64,000 bases of DNA from Paenibacillus silvisoli (GTDB taxonomy: Bacteria > Bacillota > Bacilli > Paenibacillales > Paenibacillaceae), in contig NZ_CP133017.1 of the NCBI RefSeq assembly GCF_030866765.1, forward strand, positions 2,013,001 to 2,077,000, in the 5' to 3' direction. A program made the position numbers and the translations under genes. Of the stretch, positions 51,982 to 61,144 are shown piece after piece (the stretch's first letter is position 1; the number at the start of each line of letters is the position of its first letter). The notes under the pieces are model-generated. The model was not told the DNA's origin, did not search any database, and saw only the letters and a list, made by a program, of their open reading frames with translations.

Positions 51982-53586
51982 TTGAAAACATTTGCTGAAT
52001 TCGGCTTGGAACCAAAGGTTCTTCAAGCCATTACCGAGCTTGGATTTGAGGAATCGACTCCAATCCAATCGAAAGCCATTCCCATTGCGCTTACCGGCTC
52101 CGACATGATCGGCCAAGCTCAAACAGGAACGGGCAAAACGGCCGCCTTCGGTATTCCGCTGGTCAATAAAATCCCAGTGACCGAAGACCGTATCGTCGCG
52201 TTAATCATGACGCCGACCCGTGAGCTTGCTATTCAAGTTTCGGAAGAAATCGGAAAGCTTACTCGTTACAAAGGCTTGCGTTCGCTGCCGATTTATGGCG
52301 GACAAGAGATCGGCCGTCAAATCCGCGCTTTGAAGAAACGTCCTCAAATCATTATCGGAACGCCTGGCCGCCTGCTCGACCACATTAACCGTAAAACGAT
52401 CAAGCTGGACGACGTCCAGACGGTCATTTTGGACGAAGCGGACGAAATGCTGGATATGGGCTTTATGGAAGATATTACTTCCATTCTTTCCCTCGTGCCG
52501 GAAAATCGTCAAACGATGCTGTTCTCGGCAACGATGCCGCCGAACATCCGCAAGCTGGCTGACCAATTCTTGAAAAACCCTGAGCATGTATCGGTTATCC
52601 CGACGCAAGTCAGCGCCCCGACAATCGATCAAGCTTACATCGAAGTGCATGAGCGCCAGAAGTTCGACGCGCTTAGCCGTTTGCTCGATATGGAATCGCC
52701 TGAACTTGCCATCATCTTTGGTCGTACCAAACGTCGGGTAGACGAGCTGAGCGAGGCACTCCAGAAGCGCGGCTATTCCGCGGACGGCCTACACGGCGAC
52801 TTGTCCCAGAACCAGCGTGACAACGTCATGCGCAAATTCCGCGACGGCAGCATCGACGTGCTCGTAGCTACCGACGTAGCGGCGCGCGGTCTGGACGTTT
52901 CGGGCGTATCGCACGTTATCAACTTCGACTTGCCGCAAGATCCTGAGAGCTATGTACACCGGATCGGCCGTACGGGCCGTGCAGGTAAAGAAGGTACGGC
53001 GTGGTCGTTCGTAACGCCGCGCGAGCTGGATCACATGCACTTCATCGAGAAGGTAACGCGCCACAAAATCGCGAAGAAGCCGCTGCCAAGCATCGCGGAA
53101 GCGATTGAAGGCAAGCAGCGCGTAACGGCGGAGCGCATCATCGATGCGATGGAAAGCGAGTCGGTTAGCGAGTTCAAGGCGATTGCGATCCAATTGCTGG
53201 AGCAATACGACTCCGTTAATCTTCTGGCAGCCGCGATCAAGCTGATCACTGGCGAGAAGAAAGACGTGAACATCGAGCTGACGCCGGAAGATCCGATTCG
53301 CGCGAAGAAGCGCAGACCGGATGTCCGTACGAACGGTCGCCGTTTCTCCGGCGGTCCATTCGGCGGCGGCAACCGCACAGGCAGCGGCCCGCGCGGCCGC
53401 GGCGAAGGCGGCCGTGGCGGTTACAGCGGCGGCGGCGGCGGTTACAACCGTGATCGCGACCGTGGCGGCTCCAGCGGCTCCGGCGGCTCCGGCAGCTACA
53501 ACCGCGACCGTGACGGCGGCAAAGGCCGCGGCGCATACAGCGGCAGCGGCGAAACGCGCCGTTCCCGTCCATCTGCTGACGAATAA
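51982..53586 (+). CDS. cshA: DEAD-box RNA helicase, CshA-like
   Basis: The 534-residue helicase unwinds RNA in mRNA decay and ribosome assembly. It shows the Q motif [13 protein letters not shown] near residue 22, motif I AQTGTGKT near 46, PTRELA near 75, DEAD box [13 protein letters not shown] near 148, SAT near 180 and motif [12 protein letters not shown] near 325. The tail (about 440-534) is a low-complexity Gly/Arg/Ser/Asn run with [10 protein letters not shown] and repeated RDRD units, typical of RNA-binding tails. AAGGAG lies 11 bp before the TTG start. Confidence 0.95.
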   Translation: MKTFAEFGLEPKVLQAITELGFEESTPIQSKAIPIALTGSDMIGQAQTGTGKTAAFGIPLVNKIPVTEDRIVALIMTPTRELAIQVSEEIGKLTRYKGLRSLPIYGGQEIGRQIRALKKRPQIIIGTPGRLLDHINRKTIKLDDVQTVILDEADEMLDMGFMEDITSILSLVPENRQTMLFSATMPPNIRKLADQFLKNPEHVSVIPTQVSAPTIDQAYIEVHERQKFDALSRLLDMESPELAIIFGRTKRRVDELSEALQKRGYSADGLHGDLSQNQRDNVMRKFRDGSIDVLVATDVAARGLDVSGVSHVINFDLPQDPESYVHRIGRTGRAGKEGTAWSFVTPRELDHMHFIEKVTRHKIAKKPLPSIAEAIEGKQRVTAERIIDAMESESVSEFKAIAIQLLEQYDSVNLLAAAIKLITGEKKDVNIELTPEDPIRAKKRRPDVRTNGRRFSGGPFGGGNRTGSGPRGRGEGGRGGYSGGGGGYNRDRDRGGSSGSGGSGSYNRDRDGGKGRGAYSGSGETRRSRPSADE

Positions 53587-53600
53587 GCAAGGTTAACACC

Positions 53601-53649
53601 GGGGCTTCTGTTTAGCCGAGCAATCGGATAAATAGAGCCCCTTTTTTTA
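53601..53649 (+). terminator. Terminator of the helicase gene
   Basis: An interrupted GGGGCTTCTGTTTAGCCGA / TCGGATAAATAGAGCCCC stem, followed by seven T residues. Confidence 0.82.
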
Positions 53650-53660
53650 CCCTTGATGAG

Positions 53661-53756
53661 TTAGCACATTCCGCAAATTACGATGACGAGCAGGATGAAC
53701 AAAACCAGAAGAATCGCAGCGGACGTCGTATTACCATGACCTGCATAAGCGCTCAC
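53661..53756 (-). CDS. YjcZ family sporulation peptide
   Basis: The 31-residue peptide MSAYAGHGNTTSAAILLVLFILLVIVICGMC is a single hydrophobic helix after a short polar start, the pattern of YjcZ-family sporulation proteins. The GTG start at 53756 has GGAGG 8 bp upstream; a longer 60-residue reading from 53843 has no such site. Family members are found in spores but their role is unknown. Such peptides are easily missed because they are so short. Confidence 0.75.
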   Translation of the reverse strand: MSAYAGHGNTTSAAILLVLFILLVIVICGMC

Positions 53757-53935
53757 GTGAAAGGCCTCCCCGGCATTTGTCTTGGATGTTGATAACACTA
53801 CATGATATGCGTCTAGGTCTAGGTCGTTTAGACGGTTGCCCACATTCCCGAAAATGGGCGTTGGCTTTCTGCGGCAGTCTATATTATAGTAATCGTATAT
53901 GAAAATGAAATCGCTTGCTAGGAGGACTTGCTACA

Positions 53936-54733
53936 ATGGAAATGAGAGGCATGATGGGCGGGTTTTACAAAATCTCGGAATGGATTATGCGCTTATCGGT
54001 AACGAACGTGCTTTGGATTGTTTGTTCCTTGCCGTTTATTTTTCTGCTGTCCCCCGTGCTGTTCGCGGAAAATAGCGATCAGATGGTCAGTTCCTTCATC
54101 TTAGCCGGCGTCGTGGCTCCATTCACGCTGTTTCCGGCAACGGCGGCGATGTTCGCGGTCGCGCGCAAGTGGGTCATGGGAGAAGTGGACGCGCCGCTTC
54201 TGCGCACGTTCTTCCGGAATTACAAAGACAGCTACAAGCAAAGCATGATCGGCGGCATTTTGTATGTGGTGCTGTTCACGATTCTAATCGTCGATTTCCG
54301 GGTATATCTAGTTAAGCTGCAATCGTTCCAACTCGTTTCGTACCTGTTTATCGCGCTCTTGGCGCTGCTTGGCGTATCGCTGTTTAATTTCTTCTCGATG
54401 GTCGTACATTACCACATGAAGACGCTGCAGCTGATCAAGAACGCGCTGCTGATTACGATCGGCCGTCCGCTTCGTTCGCTGTCGACCGTCGTGATGTGCG
54501 GCTTCGTCATCTATATCAGCTTTAGCTCGCCTAAGCTGATGTTCCTCGTTCCGTTCTTTACGGGCAGCGTCGTTGCGATGATCGCCTTCTGGAACTTCTA
54601 CGCGATCTATACGAAGCTTCAGCTTCAGGCGGAGAAAGCGGCCGAGGCGAGAGCGGAAGAAGAGCGTCTGCGGTTGGAAGAGGAAGCGGCATTGCTCCCG
54701 CATGCAGAAGACGGTCAAACCTCCATAAAATAG
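53936..54733 (+). CDS. YesL-like (DUF624) membrane protein
   Basis: The 265-residue protein has about five TM helices (near 20-45, 62-82, 107-127, 137-157 and 193-213). It starts MEMRGMMGGFYKISEWIMRLSVTNVLWI, the DUF624 signature W-I-x-R-L-x-x-N. A charged C-terminal tail (EKAAEARAEEERLRLEEEAALLP) forms a short coiled coil. YesL-type proteins are usually near sugar uptake genes, but here the neighbour is an RNA gene. AGGAGG lies 9 bp before the ATG; seven longer in-frame residues are not kept. Confidence 0.85.
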   Translation: MEMRGMMGGFYKISEWIMRLSVTNVLWIVCSLPFIFLLSPVLFAENSDQMVSSFILAGVVAPFTLFPATAAMFAVARKWVMGEVDAPLLRTFFRNYKDSYKQSMIGGILYVVLFTILIVDFRVYLVKLQSFQLVSYLFIALLALLGVSLFNFFSMVVHYHMKTLQLIKNALLITIGRPLRSLSTVVMCGFVIYISFSSPKLMFLVPFFTGSVVAMIAFWNFYAIYTKLQLQAEKAAEARAEEERLRLEEEAALLPHAEDGQTSIK

Positions 54734-54747
54734 CGGCTGGTGTCACG

Positions 54748-54776
54748 TTTACTTTTGCCCCGGTTCCGTCTATAAT
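54748..54776 (+). promoter_or_regulatory. Promoter of the structured RNA gene
   Basis: TTTACT (54748-54753), 17-bp spacer and TATAAT (54771-54776) predict a transcript start near 54783. Confidence 0.65.
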
Positions 54777-54782
54777 AAGCAA

Positions 54783-55000
54783 TACATCCTGCGGTGTGCG
54801 TTACGGCTTATCACTTGTTTTGAACCAATGGCTGTTTTTAGGGAGACTAACATTGAAGCGCGGCTGACATGCCCTCGAAAAGGGATCTCAAAAACGTTTC
54901 TGCGGCCACCCACCTGCGAGAGCGGGTTCAGAAACAAGCAAGCTGGACGGCATGGCGGGTTACTTACCAAGAGAAAAGGGGGCAACCCCTTTTTTTTATG
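54783..55000 (+). ncRNA. Structured small RNA gene, possibly 6S RNA
   Basis: A region of about 215 nt has its own promoter, no credible ORF and a terminator (AAAAGGGG-GCAA-CCCCTTTTTTTT near 54975-54998). The ends can pair: CCTGC (54788-54792) with GCGGG (54955-54959) and TGCGT with ACGGCA. A 13-bp stem follows: CTTGTTT-TGAACC (54814-54826) with GGTTCA-G-AAACAAG (54925-54938), plus GCTT (54806) with AAGC (54940). Inside, GTTTTT...GAGA pairs with TCTC...AAAAAC. The size, closing stem and long internal arm fit 6S RNA, which binds RNA polymerase. The family call is from general architecture, not a covariance search. Confidence 0.5.
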
Positions 55001-55011
55001 TCCGAACCTAT

Positions 55012-55020
55012 GTTATGATA
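55012..55020 (+). promoter_or_regulatory. Extended -10 promoter of the 131-aa gene
   Basis: TGT-TATGAT (55012-55020) lies between the RNA terminator and the ribosome site, so the next gene has its own start of transcription. Confidence 0.5.
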
Positions 55021-55058
55021 GCACAAGCGTACATAGAAGTTGGAGGGGGAGATTACCT

Positions 55059-55454
55059 TTGTCTTTGAAGCGGTCCTTAATCGGGTTGCTGCGCAGTCAC
55101 GAATTGACTGGCGATAAAGCGAAAGATCCGTTACTGAAATCCCATTATTACAAGTTGTCCAGGGAGAAGGCGTGGGAAGAGGTTGTCTCCACACTAAAGA
55201 AGATGCAAGGCTACAAGGTTCTTCATGAAGTGCAGAGCGTCGGCGAAATCGTGCTTGAGAAACGAACGGTTACCGGCCGTACGATGGATATTACCGTATC
55301 CGTCATTAGCGTAAATCCGGTTACAGCTGCGGTTGACATTTATTCCGCGTCGCGCGGTTCTTTCGGAGACTTGGGCTCCAACTATCGGATCATTCTTGAT
55401 ATTTACCGGACTCTCGATAAGAAGCTGGCTCAGTACAAAACGACCGGCATATAA
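55059..55454 (+). CDS. Small conserved cytosolic protein, unknown
   Basis: The 131-residue soluble alpha/beta protein has MSLKRSLIGLLRSHELTGDKAKDP at the start and VVSTLKKMQGYKVLHEVQSVGEIVLEKRT in the middle, then SRGSFGDLGSNYRIILDIYRTLDKKL. It looks like the DUF1499-type or related short cytosolic proteins, but I am not sure of the family. The TTG start is 9 bp after GGAGGGGG; a 208-residue in-frame reading from 54828 runs through the RNA gene and is rejected. Confidence 0.75.
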   Translation: MSLKRSLIGLLRSHELTGDKAKDPLLKSHYYKLSREKAWEEVVSTLKKMQGYKVLHEVQSVGEIVLEKRTVTGRTMDITVSVISVNPVTAAVDIYSASRGSFGDLGSNYRIILDIYRTLDKKLAQYKTTGI

Positions 55455-55462
55455 TAACGGGA

Positions 55463-55497
55463 AAAAGCGAGGAAGGGAGTCCCTGCCTCGCTTTTGT
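55463..55497 (+). terminator. Terminator after the 131-aa gene
   Basis: AAAAGCGAGG pairs with CCTCGCTTTT around an AAGGGAGTCCCTG loop, which itself can form a small hairpin. Confidence 0.85.
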
Positions 55498-55556
55498 TAT
55501 ACGCGCATGCAACCATATCGGGGTGTCGCACGTATTACCTCATCAGTATGTAGCTT

Positions 55557-56075
55557 TTATACGAGTGCTTTCAGTGCATTAAGCGCATTCTCGTAGTTCG
55601 GGTGCTCCGTCATTTCGCCAAGCACTTCCGCGTATTGAATCGTGTCGTTGCCGTCGATTACGAAGATGGCGCGCATATCAAGGTTAAGATCCTTGATCAA
55701 TACGCCGTAAGCTTCGCCGAAGTTGTTGTTTTTGTAGTCGGAAAGCATAACGACTTTATCCACGCCTGCAGCGCCGCACCAGCGAGCTTGAGCGAACGGA
55801 AGGTCTACGCTCACCGTCAATACGACAACGTTGTCGCCAAAGTTAGCGGCTTCTTCATTGAAACGGCGAGTTTGCGCGTCGCAAACGCCTGTATCGATGG
55901 AAGGCACTACGCTGACAAGCTTTACTTTGCCGGCAAAATCTTTCAAGGATACGACTTCAACGAGCGATTTGTTCAGTTGGAAGTCAGGCGCTTGGTCACC
56001 GACTTTCAGTTCAGGGCCAATCAGAGTAAGCGGGTTGCCCTTCAGTGTAGCAACGCCTGTACGTTCTTGAGCCAT
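55557..56075 (-). CDS. tpx: Thiol peroxidase
   Basis: The 172-residue atypical 2-Cys peroxiredoxin reduces hydroperoxides using thioredoxin. The peroxidatic Cys is in SIDTGVCDAQTRRFNEEA near residue 65, and the resolving Cys in ARWCGAAGV near 99. The N-terminus MAQERTGVATLKGNPLTLIGPELKVGDQAPDF is that of the Tpx family. AGGAGGCTG precedes the ATG. It is monocistronic with its own promoter. Confidence 0.96.
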   Translation of the reverse strand: MAQERTGVATLKGNPLTLIGPELKVGDQAPDFQLNKSLVEVVSLKDFAGKVKLVSVVPSIDTGVCDAQTRRFNEEAANFGDNVVVLTVSVDLPFAQARWCGAAGVDKVVMLSDYKNNNFGEAYGVLIKDLNLDMRAIFVIDGNDTIQYAEVLGEMTEHPNYENALNALKALV

Positions 56076-56117
56076 TAATAAACAGCCTCCTCAGGATAGA
56101 ATGGTTCATACCAAATT

Positions 56118-56147
56118 ATTATACCTATAAAGAATTACCATTGTCCA
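56118..56147 (-). promoter_or_regulatory. tpx promoter
   Basis: On the minus strand TGGACA (56142-56147), 18-bp spacer and TATAAT (56118-56123). It sits just upstream of the rhomboid ribosome site. Confidence 0.6.
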
Positions 56148-56172
56148 ATAGGAGCGCGAAAGGAGACGGCTT

Positions 56173-56793
56173 ATGATCTTTCTTCGCTATGAAAGCTTCC
56201 GCAGCTACCTGCGGCTCTATCCGGTAACGGCGGCTATAATCGCGATTAACCTGATTGTATATATTCTGGATCACTTTGTGTATGATGGTGCCTTGCTGGA
56301 CAAGGGGCTGTTTTATAGCTACAAACAGGAAAATTACTTTTCGCTCGAAGAGCCTTGGCGCTATGTAACGTCGCAGTTTCTTCATCTGGATCTGTCGCAT
56401 CTCTTCTTCAATATGTTCGCGATCCTCGTGTTTGCGCCGCCGCTTGAGCGGATGCTGGGCCATGTGAAGTATTTGGTGTTCTACCTGCTATGCGGCATCG
56501 TCGGCAACCTGTTCAGCGCGATCGCGGACTCCGCGACGGCTGGAGCAGGGGCCTCGGGCGCCATCTATGGCGTGTACGGCGCTTTTCTATACCTGGCCCT
56601 GATGAAGCGCTCGATGGACCCGGATTCGCGGAAGACGGTCTACACGATCTTGATTTTCGGCATCCTGTATTCGTTCTTCGTGCCGGGGATCGGCATATGG
56701 GCGCATATTGGCGGGTTGTTCGCAGGCTTCGTCCTGGGGTATGCGTACGATTGGTATATGATCAAGAAAAGCAAACGCCGAAATCATCCATAA
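56173..56793 (+). CDS. Rhomboid family intramembrane serine protease
   Basis: The 206-residue protein has six TM helices. The HLDLSHLFFNMFAI segment near residue 71-84, the catalytic Ser in AGASGAIYGVYGAFLY near 123-138 and the catalytic His in WAHIGGLFAGFVLGY near 175-189 form the full rhomboid core. It cleaves membrane proteins within or near the bilayer. AAAGGAG lies 7 bp before the ATG. Confidence 0.94.
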   Translation: MIFLRYESFRSYLRLYPVTAAIIAINLIVYILDHFVYDGALLDKGLFYSYKQENYFSLEEPWRYVTSQFLHLDLSHLFFNMFAILVFAPPLERMLGHVKYLVFYLLCGIVGNLFSAIADSATAGAGASGAIYGVYGAFLYLALMKRSMDPDSRKTVYTILIFGILYSFFVPGIGIWAHIGGLFAGFVLGYAYDWYMIKKSKRRNHP

Positions 56794-56841
56794 TTGCAGC
56801 AGTGAACATATATAGAGCAGAGAGCAGAAGAGGGGACGCTA

Positions 56842-57747
56842 GTGGAGCTTCGTCAATTATATTATTTCGTCAAGGTGGCCAAGAAGGAGCATGTCACGAA
56901 AGCAGCCGAGGAGCTGCACGTGGCGCAATCCGCGGTCAGCCGGCAAATCCATCAGCTCGAGGAGGAGCTCGGCGCGAAGCTGTTTCTGCAGAAGGGGAGA
57001 AATCTGCAGCTGACGCCGGTCGGGGCGCTGTTTCTGAAGCGCGCGGAAGTGATCTTAGCCGACCTGGAACGGTCCGTAGTGGAAATTCAAGAATTTCTCG
57101 ATCCCGAGAAGGGGGAGATTCGGCTTGGGTTTCCGCACAGTCTGGGCATCTCGTTGATCCCGGAGGTCGTGGCGGCGTTCCGGAAGCTCAATCCGAACGT
57201 GAAGTTCCGCTTCAAGCAGGGGATGTTCCCTTCGTTGATCCAGGACGTCAGGAAAGGCGAGGTGGACTTGGCTTTCGTCTCGCCTTGCCCGGAGAGCCAT
57301 CCGCATGTCACCGGCCAGATCGTGCTGACGGAGGAGCTGTTCGCGATATTGCCGCCGACCCATCCGCTTGCGGAGGAGGAGGCGATCGATTTGATCCAGC
57401 TCAAGGACGAAATGTTCGTCCTCTTCAGCGAAGGCTACTCGCTCCGCCCGATCGTATGGGATGCCTGCCTCTCGGCCGGCTTTACGCCGCAAATCGGGTT
57501 TGAAGGCGAAGAGACCGACACGATTCGCGGCCTTGTGGCGGCCGGCATGGGCGTCAGCCTGCTCCCCGAGATGGCGCTGTATGCGTCAGGTCCCCTCAAA
57601 CCGGCAAAGGTTCGCGTTAAGTCACCGAATGTGATGCGGACGATCGGACTTATCTATCGCTCGAATGAAAAGCTGCCGCCGGTGGCGAAGTCGTTTCAAC
57701 GGTTTTTGCTCGATTTCTTCGCGTGCAGCCGGTTCCAGAAGAAATAG
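56842..57747 (+). CDS. LysR family transcriptional regulator
   Basis: The 301-residue protein has the N-terminal LysR helix-turn-helix (about 1-60: MELRQLYYFVKVAKKEHVTKAAEELHVAQSAVSRQI) and a two-lobed effector domain (about 88-295) beginning EIRLGFPHSLGISLIPEVV. The GTG start follows GAGGGGA by 8 bp. The target is unknown; the downstream PBP gene is separated by a strong terminator, and the rhomboid gene upstream runs the same way. Confidence 0.93.
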   Translation: MELRQLYYFVKVAKKEHVTKAAEELHVAQSAVSRQIHQLEEELGAKLFLQKGRNLQLTPVGALFLKRAEVILADLERSVVEIQEFLDPEKGEIRLGFPHSLGISLIPEVVAAFRKLNPNVKFRFKQGMFPSLIQDVRKGEVDLAFVSPCPESHPHVTGQIVLTEELFAILPPTHPLAEEEAIDLIQLKDEMFVLFSEGYSLRPIVWDACLSAGFTPQIGFEGEETDTIRGLVAAGMGVSLLPEMALYASGPLKPAKVRVKSPNVMRTIGLIYRSNEKLPPVAKSFQRFLLDFFACSRFQKK

Positions 57748-57766
57748 TTTTCGTTCGCTTGGCAGA

Positions 57767-57801
57767 GGCCAGCCCGCATATGCGGGCTGGCCATTTTTTT
57801 T
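57767..57801 (+). terminator. Terminator of the LysR gene
   Basis: A perfect 26-bp palindrome beginning GGCCAGCCCGCA (57767-57792) is followed by A and eight T residues. Confidence 0.92.
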
Positions 57802-57901
57802 GCGCCAAACGGCCGGCAGGGTTGAACCTCGGGTGCTAGGGGATAATTGATACCAGAGATATTCGGCCGGCCTTCGATGCGGCGGAGAGGATTTGGTAGA
57901 C

Positions 57902-59761
57902 GTGAGTGCAGAACGACGGCGCAGCAGACAGCGGCGAATATTCATCTTATTGATTGGACTAAGCGCGGTCACGCTGCTTTTTATATTGCGAATCGGATGG
58001 CTGCAGCTCATGCCCGCTGCGCCTGCAAGCGCGAGCAGCGTTGACTGGAAGCAGGAATCCGTCGCGCAGCGGGAGCGGGAGCTCGTGCTCGATACGGGGC
58101 GCGGCGATTTCTACGATCGCAAGGGGCTGCCGCTTACCGGGGAAACGTATGAGGCGCTGGCCGTTTTTCCGCTGCAGATGAAGGCGCGTACAAGCGAGCC
58201 GGACGAGCTGCCGAAGCTAGCTTCGACGCTCGGCGTTCGATCCGCTGAGCTGGAGCAGTGGATGCGCGGCTTAAAGGAGCCCTCCTTCTGGAGGAAGAAC
58301 AAGGATGATGAGCCGCATCGGCTGACGGCTGCGGAGCTTCGAGCGATCCGGAAGCTGCAAATCAACGGCGTGCGCGTACTGCCATACCGGAACCGCTATT
58401 TGGCCGCATCGAGCTTGAAGCATGCGATCGGTTATATTAGTCAGCATCCGGAGCTGCTTCGCGCCGACTATGGGGAGCGGCTTGAGGAGCATACGATGCG
58501 CTTGACCGATCAAACGGGCGGATCAGGTCTTGAACGTTCCTTCGATCGGCTGCTCCAAGGGACGGGGCCGACGACGGTTTCTTATTTTACGGACGGTACG
58601 GACAAGCCTTTGCATGGACTGGATTGGCGGCTTACAGGCCCGAACAATCCGTATTATCCGGTCAAAGTGAAGACGACGATGGACCTCGCGCTGCAAAATC
58701 GATTGGAGAAGTACGTGGACGGCAAGCGTCTGAAGGAAGGCGCGCTCGTCGTGCTGGATGCGGAGAACGGCGACATTGTGTCGATGATTTCGCGGCCTCA
58801 GCTCCCGCAGGCGGCTTCCATTGACGCAGCGGGAACGGATGCGGCCAATCATGCGGTTAGGGCGGTAACGCCAGGCTCCATTTTCAAGCTGGTCACGGAG
58901 GCGGCGGCGCTTGAAGCTCGCGTGACGGATGAACGGGAGCATTTCACGTGCAACGGCGAGTATGGGCGATACGGCTTGCATTGCTGGCTGCGCGGCGGGC
59001 ATGGGGAAGTGACGCTGGAGGAAGCGCTGGCAGGCTCCTGCAATGTCGTGTTCGCGACGTTAGCTGAGCGGCTTAGCGCCAGACAGCTCCTTGTTGCCGC
59101 GGATCAGCTGGGAATCGGCCGGCAAATCGGCTGGAGCAGCAATGGCAAGGCATTTGCGCCGCTAGGCAAGCCGCTCCGGCAATTCCCGGAGGAGGAAGCG
59201 GGTAAAGTGCTTGCAGAGCTTTCGACGGTTCGTGACGGCGGACAGCTGGCTCAAACGGGCATCGGCCAGCGGGACACGCTGGTATCGCCTCTGCAGGCGG
59301 CGAATCTTGTCGTCACCTTGCTGCATGATGGACGCGTTTTCGAGCCTCGGCTGGCGAGTGAAATTCGTTACGCGAACGGCCAAGTTCTGGCGAAGCTGCC
59401 CGTACATACAGCGGAATCGCAATATGGGCGGATTCATGCGGACACGGCGCGTACGCTGCTGCGCGGTATGGAAGCGGTCGTAGCGTATGGAACGGCTCAG
59501 GGGATTCGTGAAGGAAGCTGGGCAGTTGCCGGCAAGTCCGGTACCGCCCAGATCCGAAGGGAAGGCAGGGAGCGGGTGAATCAGTGGTTTATCGGGTACG
59601 GCCCGGTTAAGCGGCCGCGCTACGCGGTTGCGGTATTATCGGAAAACCGCACACCGGGGACATCCAATCAAGCCGCGGCTTTATTTAGAGGCGTTATGGA
59701 TATTTTGGCGGCGGCTGAATCGAAAACGGAAGCGGAATCGGACAGCTCAAGCAGGCGTTAA
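57902..59761 (+). CDS. Class B penicillin-binding protein (transpeptidase)
   Basis: The 619-residue membrane-anchored PBP has a TM helix near 12-32, a dimerisation domain with VLDTGRGDFYDRKGLPLTGE near 61-80, and a transpeptidase domain with the catalytic SxxK in TPGSIFKLVTEAAALE near 323, SxN as SCN in LAGSCNVVFATL near 374 and KSG in AGKSGTAQI near 543. It cross-links peptidoglycan; sequence alone does not separate elongation, sporulation or other roles, but it is smaller than PBP2B/SpoVD and lacks PASTA domains. The GTG start at 57902 has GAGG 11 bp upstream; the TTG at 57893 lies 2 bp from that site. Confidence 0.92.
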   Translation: MSAERRRSRQRRIFILLIGLSAVTLLFILRIGWLQLMPAAPASASSVDWKQESVAQRERELVLDTGRGDFYDRKGLPLTGETYEALAVFPLQMKARTSEPDELPKLASTLGVRSAELEQWMRGLKEPSFWRKNKDDEPHRLTAAELRAIRKLQINGVRVLPYRNRYLAASSLKHAIGYISQHPELLRADYGERLEEHTMRLTDQTGGSGLERSFDRLLQGTGPTTVSYFTDGTDKPLHGLDWRLTGPNNPYYPVKVKTTMDLALQNRLEKYVDGKRLKEGALVVLDAENGDIVSMISRPQLPQAASIDAAGTDAANHAVRAVTPGSIFKLVTEAAALEARVTDEREHFTCNGEYGRYGLHCWLRGGHGEVTLEEALAGSCNVVFATLAERLSARQLLVAADQLGIGRQIGWSSNGKAFAPLGKPLRQFPEEEAGKVLAELSTVRDGGQLAQTGIGQRDTLVSPLQAANLVVTLLHDGRVFEPRLASEIRYANGQVLAKLPVHTAESQYGRIHADTARTLLRGMEAVVAYGTAQGIREGSWAVAGKSGTAQIRREGRERVNQWFIGYGPVKRPRYAVAVLSENRTPGTSNQAAALFRGVMDILAAAESKTEAESDSSSRR

Positions 59762-60888
59762 TCCGCGAGCTTGTCCGGTTCCGCCGCTGCGGGCTGATGA
59801 TCGAATTCGCCCTTCGGCATTCGAATCCACCGGTGGAAATACCGCTGATCGTAGAGCGCTTTGATCAGAATCATCAGGATCGGCGACAAAATGACGCCGG
59901 CGATGCCGAAGAGCGAGAGCGAAATAATCATGAACGCCAGCATCGTAAAGGCGGATACGCCGAGCGTATCGCCCGTAATCTTAGGCTCGAGAATTTGACG
60001 CGTCAGCACGACGAACAGGAATAGGATGCTGAGCCAAATGCCGAGCGTCGTGTTTCCGACGATAAACAGGTATATAATCCACGGAATAAACACGGTACCG
60101 ACGCCAAGCAGCGGCAGCACATCGAAGAATGCCGATAGCAAAGCGATCGAGAAGGCGTTGGATACCCCAAGCACCAGCAGCGCTGCGAAGATGACGATGA
60201 ACGTGATGCTGATCAGCTTGCCTTGCGCTTTCAGGTAGCCCGCGATTCCCGAGAAAACATTTTCCCGCAGAAACAGGAACGCCTTCTTGAACGTATTCGG
60301 CGTCTTCTCCCTCGCCAGCTTCCGCCATTCAACAATTTCCAGACTGAGGAAATAGGCCAGAATGATGCCGATGGCAAAGTTGATCATGAACGTCGAAAAT
60401 GACTTTAAGTAACCGCCGAGCGCGAGCAGGAACGTAACCGCCAAATTTGATCCCCAATTCGTGATGTAACCGAAAATCTCCTCGGCTTTATCGACAACGT
60501 CGGGCGGAAGCGGCAGCGCTTGTACTTTGTCTTCGAGCAGCGCAGCGTTCTTCTGGAACTGATCGACGAGGATGTCCTGATACTTGTCCAAGTTCGATGC
60601 AAGCCCCGTGACTTGCGACGTTACGACGAACCCGGCACCGACGAATGCGCCGACGATGACGAGCGTGAAGATAAGGACGGAAATGCCGGCCGCGATCGAT
60701 TTCTTCATGCCGAGCCGCTGCAGCCACCGCGCAGGCGGTTCGATAAACATAAAAATAATAAAGGAAAGGAATATCGGCGTCGCAATCCGGTATACATAAC
60801 TGAAAACAAGCATAATAAGATAGACAGTCAGTACAATCAATGCGATATCGAATGCGGTGCGCCAATATTTGCGGTAGAAGGAAAGCAT
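59758..60888 (-). CDS. AI-2E family permease, second copy
   Basis: The 376-residue protein has the same PerM/AI-2E layout as the copy at 3 kb but differs throughout: about eight TM helices, a soluble region near 85-140 and LLSAFFDVLPLLGVGTVFIPWIIYLF near 251-276. Substrate unknown. AAAGGAG lies 7-8 bp before the ATG. Its stop codon overlaps that of the PBP gene by 4 bp (TTAA) in tail-to-tail orientation. Confidence 0.88.
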   Translation of the reverse strand: MLSFYRKYWRTAFDIALIVLTVYLIMLVFSYVYRIATPIFLSFIIFMFIEPPARWLQRLGMKKSIAAGISVLIFTLVIVGAFVGAGFVVTSQVTGLASNLDKYQDILVDQFQKNAALLEDKVQALPLPPDVVDKAEEIFGYITNWGSNLAVTFLLALGGYLKSFSTFMINFAIGIILAYFLSLEIVEWRKLAREKTPNTFKKAFLFLRENVFSGIAGYLKAQGKLISITFIVIFAALLVLGVSNAFSIALLSAFFDVLPLLGVGTVFIPWIIYLFIVGNTTLGIWLSILFLFVVLTRQILEPKITGDTLGVSAFTMLAFMIISLSLFGIAGVILSPILMILIKALYDQRYFHRWIRMPKGEFDHQPAAAEPDKLAD

Positions 60889-61055
60889 CGGTTAACTCCT
60901 TTGCGGGATAGTGGAAAATGGTCTCGCATCCTGATTGTACTATAAACTAACAGTGTTTCCCAACCGAACGTAATTTCAGCTCGATTTCAGCTTGATTTTC
61001 TATCGTTTGCCGCGTTAGTTCGACGTAACTTCCGTAGCCGTTTTTGTCGATGCTA

Positions 61056-61064
61056 TGTTACAAT
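61056..61064 (+). promoter_or_regulatory. Extended -10 promoter of the deacetylase gene
   Basis: TGT-TACAAT (61056-61064) is an extended -10 element about 80 bp before the start codon. Confidence 0.5.
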
Positions 61065-61144
61065 GAATGAAGGTATCTGGCATCAGTGGCACTCCCTCTT
61101 CGAATGGACAAGGATCGAAACTAGGGGTGGTGGGAAATCGTAAC

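Noticed and set aside
54783..55000. Riboswitch controlling the 131-aa gene
   Set aside because: A separate extended -10 promoter lies between the terminator and the gene, and no T-box, SAM, lysine, M-box or c-di-AMP consensus elements were recognised.
54828..55454. 208-aa reading of the 131-aa gene
   Set aside because: The extra N-terminus runs through the structured RNA gene; the GGAGGGGG-TTG start at 55059 is better.
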